DNA of 64,000 bases from Microascus cirrosus (Eukaryota > Ascomycota > Sordariomycetes > Microascales > Microascaceae), in contig JAMBUN010000324.1 of NCBI GenBank assembly GCA_030271035.1, positions 1 to 64,000 of the forward strand, written 5' to 3'. The notes below the pieces were generated by a model, which did not search any database, was not told the origin of the DNA, and saw nothing but the letters and a program-made list of their open reading frames with translations. The translations under genes were made by a program, and so were the position numbers. This document shows, piece by piece, positions 24,489 through 35,678 of this stretch. Position 1 is the stretch's first letter. Each line of letters opens with the position of its first letter.

Positions 24489-27400
24489 TGTGGTGGTGGG
24501 CTGATATATCTTTTATGGGAAGTGTGGATATCTAGGCTGACGGCTGGGAGTGTTGTGCAGGAGATAGGGATGGGAAAGATATCATCAAGTCGGACATCAG
24601 AGACCTTTATACTTAAAGACTGACCGCAACGACTCGAGGCTAAGGGCCTGATTATCAGACGGGCCTCTGGCAACTAATGCGTTCGTCCCCGCAGAGCACC
24701 GGACTAGATCCCTTTCATCCAAATTGGAGGAGGCAGGCTCACGTGTAGTCTCATGGGGCTCAAAATGCCGCCTTGCTAATTAGGGCGCGGGTTGGGTGGG
24801 GCCGGTGGAGGTTGTGGGGATTTCACCTGAACCAGGTTAGACTTATATGAGGATTGCCCTCCCTTTTTGGCAAAATAGGACGGACCAATGAGCTTGTTCT
24901 GTACTCCTGGATTTCAGGGTGCATTGCTTGTCGCCCGGGCGTTCAGATTTGCAGGATCAACAGCAATCCGTGGTAAGCATTTTAGGATGGCGCGTTTCAT
25001 ATATTCATCCTCACCCCCTGTTCCTTGTCCGTTCCCTGGATCGAAGGTATGTGCGGCGCATTGAAGTGGCTCCTCGCGAGGAGGTGCAGAGAGTGTCTCA
25101 GGGTGGTATTCTAAGCCTTTTACCGGGATGGCCCCTCACCCTTGAACTCATCTGACGTCTTCTCACCTTTCTCAGTAAGGGTAAGGATCTTCATTTTTTT
25201 GTGTGATCATAGCTGACAGGTTACCAGGTTACAGCGCGCAGGTTGGTGACAAGCTCTGGTCATGAACCCCATTTTCCCTGCAGCCGCCGGCAGATCGGAC
25301 CAAGTTGTCGATCGGTCCATTGGTCCGCGAATTCCCGGGGACCGTGCTGGCGGGGTGGGGAGATCTCGCTAAGTCGGTAGGGAGCCGTGCATCGACGGCG
25401 GGCTAGGGCCAGGACGTCGGCCGACGGCTTGCGTAGCCTCGAGGTCCTTGGACGGACATACGGGATGACGTCGTCAGAGGGGTGGTGGACGCGCGGACGT
25501 GAAACGAGGGTGGGTCTTGGGGCTCAACCGCTGGGCGTCGTATAGAAGCATGAGGGTTATGGCGCGGCTGAGTGCGGTACGGGGTTTCATGTTTATTTCT
25601 CTTCGAGGCGGCGAAGAAAATAGTAGTTCGCGATTACGCAACTCCTTCCAGGTGTGGAAGGCTGAAAATTTGAAGGTCGCGAAGGCGCTCGCCCGGGAAT
25701 TGCAGAACAAAGGGTGTTGGTGGAATGAATGTGTTGTGTTATCTGAAGAGCCGACCCGAGCCCTCAGGGGCTCGGGCGGCTGGGCTATCTATGTGTGTGG
25801 AGCGGAGGGTCGCATGTGAGAGGCAGCTGATCTCAGCTGCCAACAAAGGGTGTACGCTAATTAGCCCAACCCTAAGAGCTGGATATAGAATATCGGCGAG
25901 CCTTCATCTACAATTTCTTTTATTCTGGTGGCGGAGGCGTGTAGTGAGAAGCATAGAGGAACTCCTATCTTTTCATTTCGTAACGATTCTCGGGCCGGAG
26001 TTCGTGGTTCAGGCTAGCTCGTGAGACTACATGCGTGTCCATAACTGAATAATTATGATAAAGAAAATACACCCTCCTGACAGTTCTTCTAGGTGTCAAG
26101 AGCAGCAAGTACATATGGCCACATACCGATATATCAGACATAGAATACATCCAACTCAAACTAGTCTAGAAACAGTTTCCTATTCATTAATAAGCCACAT
26201 GAGGATCAGGGACTTACTCCCTGAAGCCACGTGGTGGTCCATTTCTCATGGGCTCCCATCGGCCTCTACGCCAAGTGCCTCGCTCGGCGATATGGTCCTG
26301 TCCTCTGTGGCCATGTGCCAGCCAGTCTGGGCTTATGGGCCTCTCCGTGGTCACGTACCGGTCTGGGCCAATGGGTCCCCATGGACTTCGAATCCAGATA
26401 CTTCTCTAACGAGAATCCACGTCCATTCCTGCCGGGGAACTTGATTATATTTTCATTCATCGTCGGCATCGACATAATGAACGCCTTCCTCCAAGTTTAA
26501 ACTTAGATAATAGCACCTGCAATATAACCAGTTCCATCACATCTACACATTTCTTCCTACACCAGATACTACTGCTTACACTCTAAGGCTTAACAATTGT
26601 TAACTATATTTAAGTAGTGGGAGGCGGTCCCTCCTTATACAGATGCTCTAGGGTATGGGAGCGTATCCAAATTCCTCAACAGGAACGCATCTAAATTACT
26701 CATTGGGAATGTATCTGAATTTAAGACCCGTGATGCCCCATGGGCCCCAGGCGGGCATATGGGCATAGAGGCCCATGGTACTCGTACTTCTATGGAGAGG
26801 TAGTTTATGCGCCGCCTTATTGATATTTTGCATGCTCATTGGAAGACTGATATCCTAAATGCCCACTCTGGGGCGTCGGCTGACTGCAGGGGGAGATCAA
26901 ACTGGGGATACAACGAGAGGCGCTAGCACTATGTGATTCCTTTCAATTTCGTATACCCCTTTATGAATAACGTGCAGAACCTAAAGCTGTTGTGCTCTGA
27001 CGTGATCTTGCACTCCGAGTCTGAGTTATTAGAGCTATCATCATCTTCAGCTCGCTGTACAGGATGGAAGGTCGCTCTTAGAGTATTGCCGCTAATAGAA
27101 CGCAGCTAATAACACTTGCAGTAGCATCTGTGCATACTCATTGTATGTTGCTCTATAATAGCGGATAGATAATGAAGGGGATAAAGTTATATTACAGTGT
27201 GCCAAACGGAGATATTGTCTCTGCAGAACGGATCGAAAGGGGAGAACGTTTGTAATAGGAGCAACAGAGTATATGTTGTCTGCGTAATAGCAGACAGGAA
27301 GGCGATGATTGCCTCGGGTATCCGTTTTTTCTAGAATTCCTCCTCTTCTCTTGCAGAGGAATTCATCTGTACTACCCTCATTTCCTGTGCAGATTAACAC

Positions 27401-28250
27401 CATTAACCGGGTAATTTGGGTTTATCACAAGAGGCAGTATAAAGGGACATACAAGCCCCCTATACCAATGCTTGTAGATCCTCTCGGCGCAGTCCAACAA
27501 CGCCTATGAAGAGGGAAGGGAGGAAACGGAAGAGGCTAGGGGGCAGAGCGATGGCGTTGTTATACAATAACGGATTAAAAAGGGCACATAGACGGAGGCA
27601 TTACTTTCGCTAAATAGGTTAGTACCAAGTTAAAAACGGGAAAAAAGAAGTAACGTGGGGACAATTAATAAAATTTCGTTTCTACCGGATAATCAAGAAT
27701 ACACAAGGACTACGCTACGAGATAGGCGCAGCAAAGTGATAAAGGCAGGTGAGCCCGGGGCTGTTGAGAGCAGAACTCAATCTGGTTGTCAACAACATCC
27801 CCATGATTAACGCTATCGTGATCGGAAGGTTCCAAAAGTGGCATATTCGTTCTTCCATAAACAGCAGCCTCGGATCATCTCGAATGCGAGGCTCCGGGCC
27901 GGCGCCGGTGTTTGGGGATCACCGGTGGGTGGCAGGGGCCGCCCCCGTTTACGGTTTGCAGCGCTGCTTTTAATAAAAGTAAGCTACGAACTCGTACCCC
28001 CCTAAGGGAGGCGTGTAAGGAAGAAACTTTAAATAGGAGTCCCTTAAACCAGTTTTTACTAACCGATTTATCACCTAGAGACTCTGCTAGGTTAGAATAA
28101 AAAGGCGGCATAACATGCTTATAAGAAGGCTATAATAGTTATATAACTCTATTCCCCTAATTACTCTTAATCCTAAATTCTTCTTACCCTTTTAATATAT
28201 TAGAGTAATTACAGACTCTTAATAATAGGCAGAGAATCAGGCATAGACAT
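24489..28250. other. Long intergenic stretch, partly AT-rich, no gene recognised
   Basis: The promoter of xylanase copy 2 occupies the start. From about 26.5 kb the sequence becomes AT-rich and looks degraded. A GC-rich patch at 27.89-27.97 kb may be part of an old repeat, but I could not identify it. No open frame shows a family. Confidence 0.4.
24638..24644 (+). promoter_or_regulatory. Possible XlnR-type site upstream of xylanase copy 2
   Basis: GGCTAAG, which fits the relaxed XlnR core GGCTRR, lies about 150 bp upstream of the start codon. This is a weaker match than the site in front of copy 1. Confidence 0.3.
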
Positions 28251-28680
28251 ATAGCATCTCTGTCATGGGCAAGAATCGAGGAGCATATAGGCAGGTGCTG
28301 ACAGGCAGGTATAAGTGGTAAGAATCAGTCACAGCGACTTCATAGTAACCTTATAAGAGCTCAGTGATCAGTCTATACCCTGTAGTAGCTAAGGAAAAAG
28401 CAAATATACTTTACAGGGAGAGTCGAGAATAAGAAGGAGACAGGGCACTGTTTAGAGAGAGGAGAGATTCAGCAAGTAGTAAATCAAACTGGTAAGACCT
28501 AACTGTGCCTGCTATTAGCACGCCTCTGAGTTCACGATCTCAATAAGTGCAAGAGGGTCACAGCGATAACGCTGTGACACTCTGACATCTGTTATGTCTT
28601 CTCTGACAACCCTACAGCCCTCTACTGCGCCCCTTCACTCTACAATAGCGGCATCCCCCTTCCCTGTCGTTCGCCGGGCT
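28251..28680 (-). repeat. Dispersed repeat, copy B (uninterrupted)
   Basis: Reverse-complement partner of the repeat at 16291-16935, about 430 bp, with the empty target site of the solo LTR. Compared with copy A it has many TG-to-TA and CA-to-TA differences (for example TTGCCACTTGTACC in A against TTACCACTTATACC in B), which fits RIP. Sequence outside 28251-28680 does not match copy A. Confidence 0.8.
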
Positions 28681-29020
28681 TGACAATCTCTATTCAAGAC
28701 TAACATTTAACCAGAGGGAAGAGTAATCGACCTCCTGGTAATTTTATAGCGTTCTACTTATAGGACTAACGGATTATGTAATGCTAACCCTCTTCTAGCG
28801 TAGATCTAGGGTAGCCCAGGCGCCTGGCTACCTTATCGCCAGGGAGTCCTTAGGATAACTTAAGGTACCCTCTAGATTCTCTAATCTCCTGCAGGCAACT
28901 AGGGAAGACGAGCTTATAACAGTCTAGGAGATAGCCTTAGGATAGCTTATTCCTTCTAAGACCGGATTATAATGCTGAATTTGAGGCTATATCTACCTAT
29001 AAAATATACACTTTCTATCT
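28681..29020. other. Intergenic, AT-rich
   Basis: 3' flank of the HET-domain gene; no motif recognised. Confidence 0.35.
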
Positions 29021-32000
29021 TTACTCTAACACGACAGACTCAAACGGCCACTTCGCCCCGCTAACCGCCTCTCCATGCATCGCCCCAAATATGAACGCCT
29101 CCCCGACGTACTTAAATGTTCCGCGCCCCGTCCTCCGTAGAATAATCGGCACTGACCCCCCAGCTACCGCCCAGATTTCATGACCCTTAGAAGCAGACTC
29201 CGGCCCCAGTCCGAACCGCCCCTCTCGGGTGACGATCAGGCGCCGCGAATGCAGCTTTTTCCCCACGGCAGCCTTGAACCTCGCCGCGTTGTCGAAGACC
29301 TCCTTATAGCCTGGAGTGCCCTGGCGGGCCGGGTGGATGGCACCCAACGTGTGCCGTACGCGCTCCGGGCTCGGGAAGACGCCATCCTTGTGCCGCTCCC
29401 AGACACCGTGCAGCGACTTCTCGAGCCGCGCACCAACATCACTCTGTCTGCGTTCCCCGCTTTTCGACTCTTCCATGCGCCGATCTATCATAGTATGGGT
29501 CATATTTCCCGATCGAGATGCCTCCAGTGCGTCTTCCGCACTGAAATAACCCTTCAGTGACTCCCCCAAAGTTCGGTAGTCGAACGCTATGTCGTTCATG
29601 CGGTGGGCCGCGGCTTTAAAGCCCGGGGTCGCGGAGTGTACGAGTTTGCGAAGATATTCGTCTCTGATGGTCTTGGTGAGAGCGATGCACCAGTCCCTAA
29701 ACTCTTCGTCTAGATCGGCCGTGGAGGCGATTTTCCCGGAAGGCCGGTCCGGAGACGCTGTAAGCGTCCGCCAGAGGGCTTCCCCGACGGGAAACCCGTT
29801 CGTTTGTAGATTAGAAAGGCCGGCTATGAAGTCGAAGAATTGGGACCATTCGTTACTCTTGTCGAGGACGTCGAATGACACGCAAGTCTTGGCCACCTCG
29901 TCAAAATTGTAACCATGCAAGTGAAGGAGGTTCCCGTCAATCTGGGGCGCATCAACTGCTTCCACATCCCCACAGGATCGCCAGGTCGTGGGGCCGTCAA
30001 GTTGGAAGCCCTCCGCGCGAAGCGGTAGCGGTAGCAAGGGTGCGGCGGGATCCGGCAGCCAAGAAGGGAAGTCCTTGTTCTCTTGGGTTCTTTGCGTTGC
30101 GTCCTCGACGAGGGCCAGGAACGAAAAGCTACCCGAACTCCGCAAGTAATATTCCGCAAATCTAAGGGCTACGGTCCTTAGACTCTGATCGTAGTCGACG
30201 GCCGGAAGTGCTTGCAACTCTGAGGTCTTCATTCCGTGCTTTGCCATCCCCACCATGGCGAAGAACTTATCGACGGTATATGTTGCGTCGAACTGTCTCC
30301 CCAGAAGTAGGAGGTTGACGGGGGAGGTATTAATGCTCCCAGCAGACTTTCTGGCGCCGACTAGGGTGGAAAACTGCTCACCGAAGCGCAGGGGAGACGT
30401 CATGCCCAGCCCGGGCATCTGGTCCTCCTCTGAGCGGAAGACGTTGACATACTGCGACAGCTCCGTCCAGGACCTCGAATCTGCAATTAACTTCAGGGCC
30501 AGGGCTATCTTGTCCCAGTCAAGAAGCCGATCCCCGCAGACCATGATTAGTCGGCGCGCCAAGACCACCTCCTGGACGATCCAGGCCCGTTTGAAGTATG
30601 GTCGAGAGAGGAACGCCCCCAGAGATAACCAGTCATCGTGTGAGAACTCGCTAACAAAGGCAGATGGATCAAAATCAGGACCCGATATTCGTGAGGGCGG
30701 AACATCGTTGAGCGCTTGGACCAGGCTCATGGCGGCGTCAGTGTCGGGATCGGTCTCCCCAAGCCAGGAAACTACCACTTGGGCGGAGGAGTAGATCTTT
30801 CCCATCATTGCAACCTGGGTAGCCTTCTCGGCCTTGTCGGACTGGTTGATGCACAGCTGGTCGATGAAGATAGGGGTTCGTCGCAGGCTCCTCCACGGCT
30901 CGTCCTGAGATGACGTTAATCGTCGCAAACAGCAGAAGAGATTATATGTGACGAGGGCCCTTTTCCCGTTACAGATGATGGGGAGGTTCCATTTCGCTCT
31001 CTTGGGATTGAAGGCTTGACATAGGGGAGGCCTATGGTCTCCCCAGACGTAGGACAGCGCGATGAAAGCGGGGCTGTTGTTCAAGTCAATCTCTTCAATA
31101 CGTAGTTCAATGAAATTGGGGTTCTCGTCTGGTGTATCCTTGAGATAGAGGAGCCGGATGGAGTCCTGGCTTCCAAAACTCCGATACTGGAAAGTGTCAT
31201 ACGCGCTCAAGTCGGGCAGTCCCGGACCCAGGTTGGCAGGATCCCACAGAAGTTTCCCGTTCCGAAAGATGTCCATGTGCTGCTGCAGCTTCGCCAGCCC
31301 ACCGATCTGCATGTCATGAGCCTCCTCCATGAATACTGAGTCTTCCGCGAACATCGTCGGGATGATGTTTTGCATCTTCTTATAGAACGCGGTCATCGCT
31401 TTAGCCTGGGCTTCCGGCGACTTGTTTTGCCAGTCCATCATTTCATTGGCCTCGTTTCCAAACAGCATGTCCTTGGCTAATTCAAGAGCATTGTTCAGTC
31501 CAGCCATCTGGTCCTGATTGTAGTCCAGACTCATGCGAATATCTCTAGTTGAGTAGTCTATGGTGTCGACGTGTTGTTGATCTTGCTCACTCAGGGGTAA
31601 ATTCCGAAGTAGCGGGACAAGAAGCTCCATCGCGTTGACCTGTGCTCTGGTGCGATTTGTATCCTCCGAAAAGGTATTATGCAGGCCAGCCAGCTCTTTT
31701 GAAAAGTCTGACTTCCCGGCGTCGGCTACGCTGAACTGCCCAAAAAGGTTGGGAAACCGCTTTCGTAGGAACGACTGGTAGTCTTCCTGTGCCTTGCACG
31801 TTAAAGATGAGAACGAGGGGTCGGAGAAGGTGGTCCGCAGAAGGTTCTCCATCGATTTGAGTTTATCGTCGTCTGTGTCACCCTTGCGGTCCCTGTTCTT
31901 CCTTCGTTCCTCGAGCTTGTCTGGTCCTTCAAGTTTGTTTGGTTTCGCGAGATTGCCCTTGTCCTTCTCAGGCCCCTCGAGCTTCTGTTCCGAATCGGGT

Positions 32001-34525
32001 TCGTCTGGTCTTTCCGCTTTATCCTGTTCCTCGTGCTCGTAACGCTCCTCGCTAGGCTTATGCCGCTCTTTAAGATCCCGTCTGTTAAGGCTCCTTCGCC
32101 CCTCGGCCCCTTCTCCCACCTCGGGCGTGTCTGACTCTGATTCCTCAGTTGTACGCGGCTCCCCCTGCTTTCCTTGGTCCCCGTCCTCGTCATCCGTGTA
32201 CTCGCCAGTTTTACGAACGACGATGTGCCCGTTTCGCGCGAGAAACACCCCGTACCTTGCCAGAGGTATGCAGTCGTCAATCTGCCGTTCCTCCTCAAGG
32301 AAAACCCGGACCAGCGAATCCCCGATCCGGGATTCTACCGAGGACTGAAGAGACCGGGATCCCTGGTCGCAGTCGTAGTCCTCATCCGCGATTAGCTTGC
32401 ATATCGCCCCGTCCCCGTGGAGCTCAAGCACGATGTTCCCAACCAGCCTCTTGCCCGAGATCTGGATTGACTGTAGCACCCGCCTCTTGAACTCAAGGAC
32501 AAACTTGTGGGTGACGACGGCAGCTTCCACGGGTGAGAATGGCAGGAATGGGACAATAACGGAGGTGCGACCGGATAGGGGGTTCTGTTACTCACACCCG
32601 CTTAGCACGATCGCAATGTCAAAACTGGAATGAGAGGTACAGGCTTACCCCGAATGTGGACTTGAGTTGCTTCTTGATTGAAGATGTGAGTTGAGACATG
32701 AGCTCAGACCGGCGCACAGGGTCTTCCACTTCGGTCAACTCGCGCTTGTGTATCTCGAAGAAATCGAGGATCACATCATCGGCCGCATTCGTCGCAAAGA
32801 TCCATATCGTCTGGGACGTATCGACCGGCTGACGACTCCTCCTGTCGGAGTATCGGCCTAAGAGAAATTAGAGCCCGAAATTAACGTATAAATGGGCGTA
32901 CCTGCCGAACCTTCGGAGAACGGTACGAGGAGAGCGTTTTGGACCTCGCGTGTGGTCTTCTCAAACTCGTCCAGGAAAACGATGCATCGCTTGCCTCTAT
33001 TCTGAGCCAGAAAGTTGTTTAACGGCGACCCTACTTCGTGACCGATGTACGGCTTCTTGGGCCCGAAGAGGTCCGTTTCATGTTTCATCTCCGTGCAATC
33101 GACGCAGTGGATTTCGAGACTGAGAAGTCCGCCCATGCGCCTGGCTAATTCGGTTTTCCCGTGCCCGGAAGGCCCTGGATATCACCATCAGCATCTGGCA
33201 TCTACGTGGCGTGCCTAGAGCCCGAATAGGCGGGTCATGACGGAATACCTACCGGTGAAGGCCATTACCAAGGGCTTGGATCTTGGCAGGGCCAAGTGCG
33301 ATATTAGCACCTCGGAGACCGTCGCTGTCGCCGTCGACTGGCCAATAAGGAAATTCGAAACCCCGAGGAGTGCCGTGGCATTGTGAGCTCGTATGACTTG
33401 TGATCGGCGACCGGAAGGGGCTTGACTTTTAGAGACCTTCTCGAGGAAGTATCGCTGGCTCAGATTTATCGTCCTCGCCATCTGCTTAAGGATAGCACCC
33501 TTGCACCAAGATGTCTTTGGATTCGTGGGCTCGGGATGCCCGTGATCCAGGGGTATATTTTCCACGGGGTTGGCGATGCAAGGTGTATACAACTCCTTGG
33601 GGATCACTGACGCATCCGCGCCGAGACTCAAGAGAGTCATCACCGTATACGTAGTATCCTCGTGAGAAGCCAGTGTCGACAGGATAGCAAACGCTAACAG
33701 GGGGATTCCCGACTTCGGTTCCTTCGCATTCACGTCGGCTCCATAGTCCGCCCACGTACGCACGACATTTTCGTCGTTCGTGGCCACAGCGTGAAATATC
33801 GAGGGAACCCCGGAAATGGTGGTACTCAAGCCGTGTCTGACAGTCTCATAATCGTAAAGTGACAAATAATGGCGAAGATGCGCTGCTTGAAGCCCCTGCC
33901 CGAGAGCAGAAACGAGCCGCACAAGGGAGAAAGGTAATCTCGTCCCTTCGTCCGGGGAGAATGGCGGCTCGTTGGCAGGCAGGTGGACCACCGGTAACCG
34001 GAAATTTCCACAGTGGACGAATATATCAGCGTCTTCAAGGGATTCACTGTGGGGCGCACCGGGCGAGAGCAGCTTATGGGATCCACCCGGTGGCGTCAAT
34101 ACCAATGCAGGCACGTTCGCGGGCTTCGAGTCCCGCTTTCCTCCCAAGGAGCCCCGCCTCTTCCCTGACCTAGACGGTACGGTCAGGAACTCGGGGCTCT
34201 GTGGTGGGATGTTGCCATCTGGGGCTCGCTTTCTGGCGGCACCGTTAACTCCGTGGGACTTGCGGCTAGGGGTCTTCGCCGAGGACGTTCGCGGTAAAAC
34301 GTCACCGGGTCCGGCTGTGGTTTTGGGCTGATCAAAGGGTCGCTCAGCAGGCGTCGGGGCGTTGCGAAAGATCGAAGCTCGTGCGCTGTCAGACGGAGAT
34401 TTGACGGGGTAAGACCAGGTATATTGACCTACTTAAAGAAGCCGAGTCTTGCAGGCTCTTTACAGCGGCGTCTCGATTGCCCTTGTGTAGCTAACAACAG
34501 GTAAGATTAGACCTTTGACATCCAT
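29021..34525 (-). CDS. Ankyrin-like / ClpB-type AAA+ ATPase / HET domain fusion protein
   Basis: Five exons (34513-34525, 33253-34428, 32902-33174, 32649-32857, 29021-32584) join in phase to about 1744 aa. Only the 13-nt first exon is uncertain, because its donor GTCTAA is unusual. Order: a disordered basic N-terminus (to ~190); ankyrin-like repeats (~210-285, e.g. FHAVATNDENVVRTWADYGADVNAK, shown here in part); and a ClpB/Hsp104 second-ATPase-type AAA+ domain with Walker A GPSGHGKTELA (~397), Walker B CIVFLDEFEK (~460), sensor 1 TIWIFATNA (~508) and a C-terminal small domain (~560-680). A Glu/Lys/Arg-rich linker follows (~690-800), then a HET domain (~1050-1230) with FIALSYVWGD, PIFIDQLCINQ and RAWIVQEVVLARR, and a ~520-residue tail. 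HET domains drive incompatibility cell death in Pezizomycotina. The ATPase motifs look intact. It is next to an Hsp70-like gene. Domain calls are firm; the role in surveillance is inferred. Confidence 0.88.
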
Positions 34526-35678
34526 CACTCCCAGGCATGTGGACTCCCTACCTTCAAGGCGGATAAAGCTTTGCGGCGCGAGCATAACATGTGGTCATTA
34601 CAAACCCCACATCGTCACCCGCCCCCTGTGAAGCAGCGTCCATTCTCAGCGGGTGCCAGGTGGTCTGTCCAGGAGTTTTAGCTGATGTTTCGGGAATCAA
34701 TACGTCGAGAAACCTATCTCGACGCAGAGTCTGTTGTCGTTGGAGATGTCGTTCTTATCCAAGAGGAAAGGCACCCGCCCTCCAGCTGCCTGCCCCTGAG
34801 ATGCAGCCTGGTCTGATCGCACGTGGTGGCGTAGGTTGCCTGTGGAGGCGCAGCTGACGCCCCCCTGCCGGATGTTTGTGAGCGCGCATATATCTTGCAG
34901 GTCAGAGTGTCCGCGGCGGGTAATTTCCACCTCCGGCCCAACCAAAAACTGGTATATTGCACCGGTCTCGGTGAATTCGGAACTGTTGTTTTTGTACTGT
35001 CGAAGTACCAGGCTGAGATTAACCTCAGAAATACCTCTCGAGTATTACACCACAGACATATCAGTCGCACACACCAGACAGCACATGGCCCTCCTCACCT
35101 CCTTCCATACATAAATTTGACGCACCGCAAATTTTTCATGAGTCAATAATGTCAGCGCCTTCTCAAGTTTTAAGTCCGGTGCGTTTGATGTCATTTGCTT
35201 GGCTCAACGTTGAAGTTCACACCTTGACGAGAAACATTACAGGGGGAATATACCCGGATGTGGAAAACGTGGTGCCAACCTTGGCCCCGTAAGCCCGTTT
35301 TGTACGGATATCTCCAGGCTCACCATTTAAACATCACGGACCTGAGTGGCTATTCTGATATGAAGACGGACGAGATGAGATCAACAATATTCAACATCCG
35401 GGCTGAACCAACTCGAAGCTTTCCTGGCTGGCCAGGATAATTGTTATTAATATTCCCTGCTAGACACAAAACTTCACATTCAGACGTTATTGAGGGACCG
35501 TTTCGCCCACAGAGTCTATGTAGATTAGTCTACGGCCTACCTCCCCGCCCCATGGCAGGCTTCATAGCAACTCCAACCTCACCTTCCGTAGTCCACATTA
35601 CTCTCCCCCATAATTCTCCCTTATCGACACGCTAGTAGTTAGCTGCGTTCTCCTTACAGTATTTTAAAGGGAGGGAAA
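34526..35678. other. Intergenic between HET fusion gene and Hsp70-like gene
   Basis: Holds the promoter of the HET fusion gene and the 3' flank of the Hsp70-like gene. Both are transcribed leftwards. Short open frames only. Confidence 0.4.

Noticed and set aside
26055..26500. Possible gene or transposon relic around 26.1-26.5 kb
   Set aside because: Overlapping frames in both strands with no recognisable motif; no terminal repeats.
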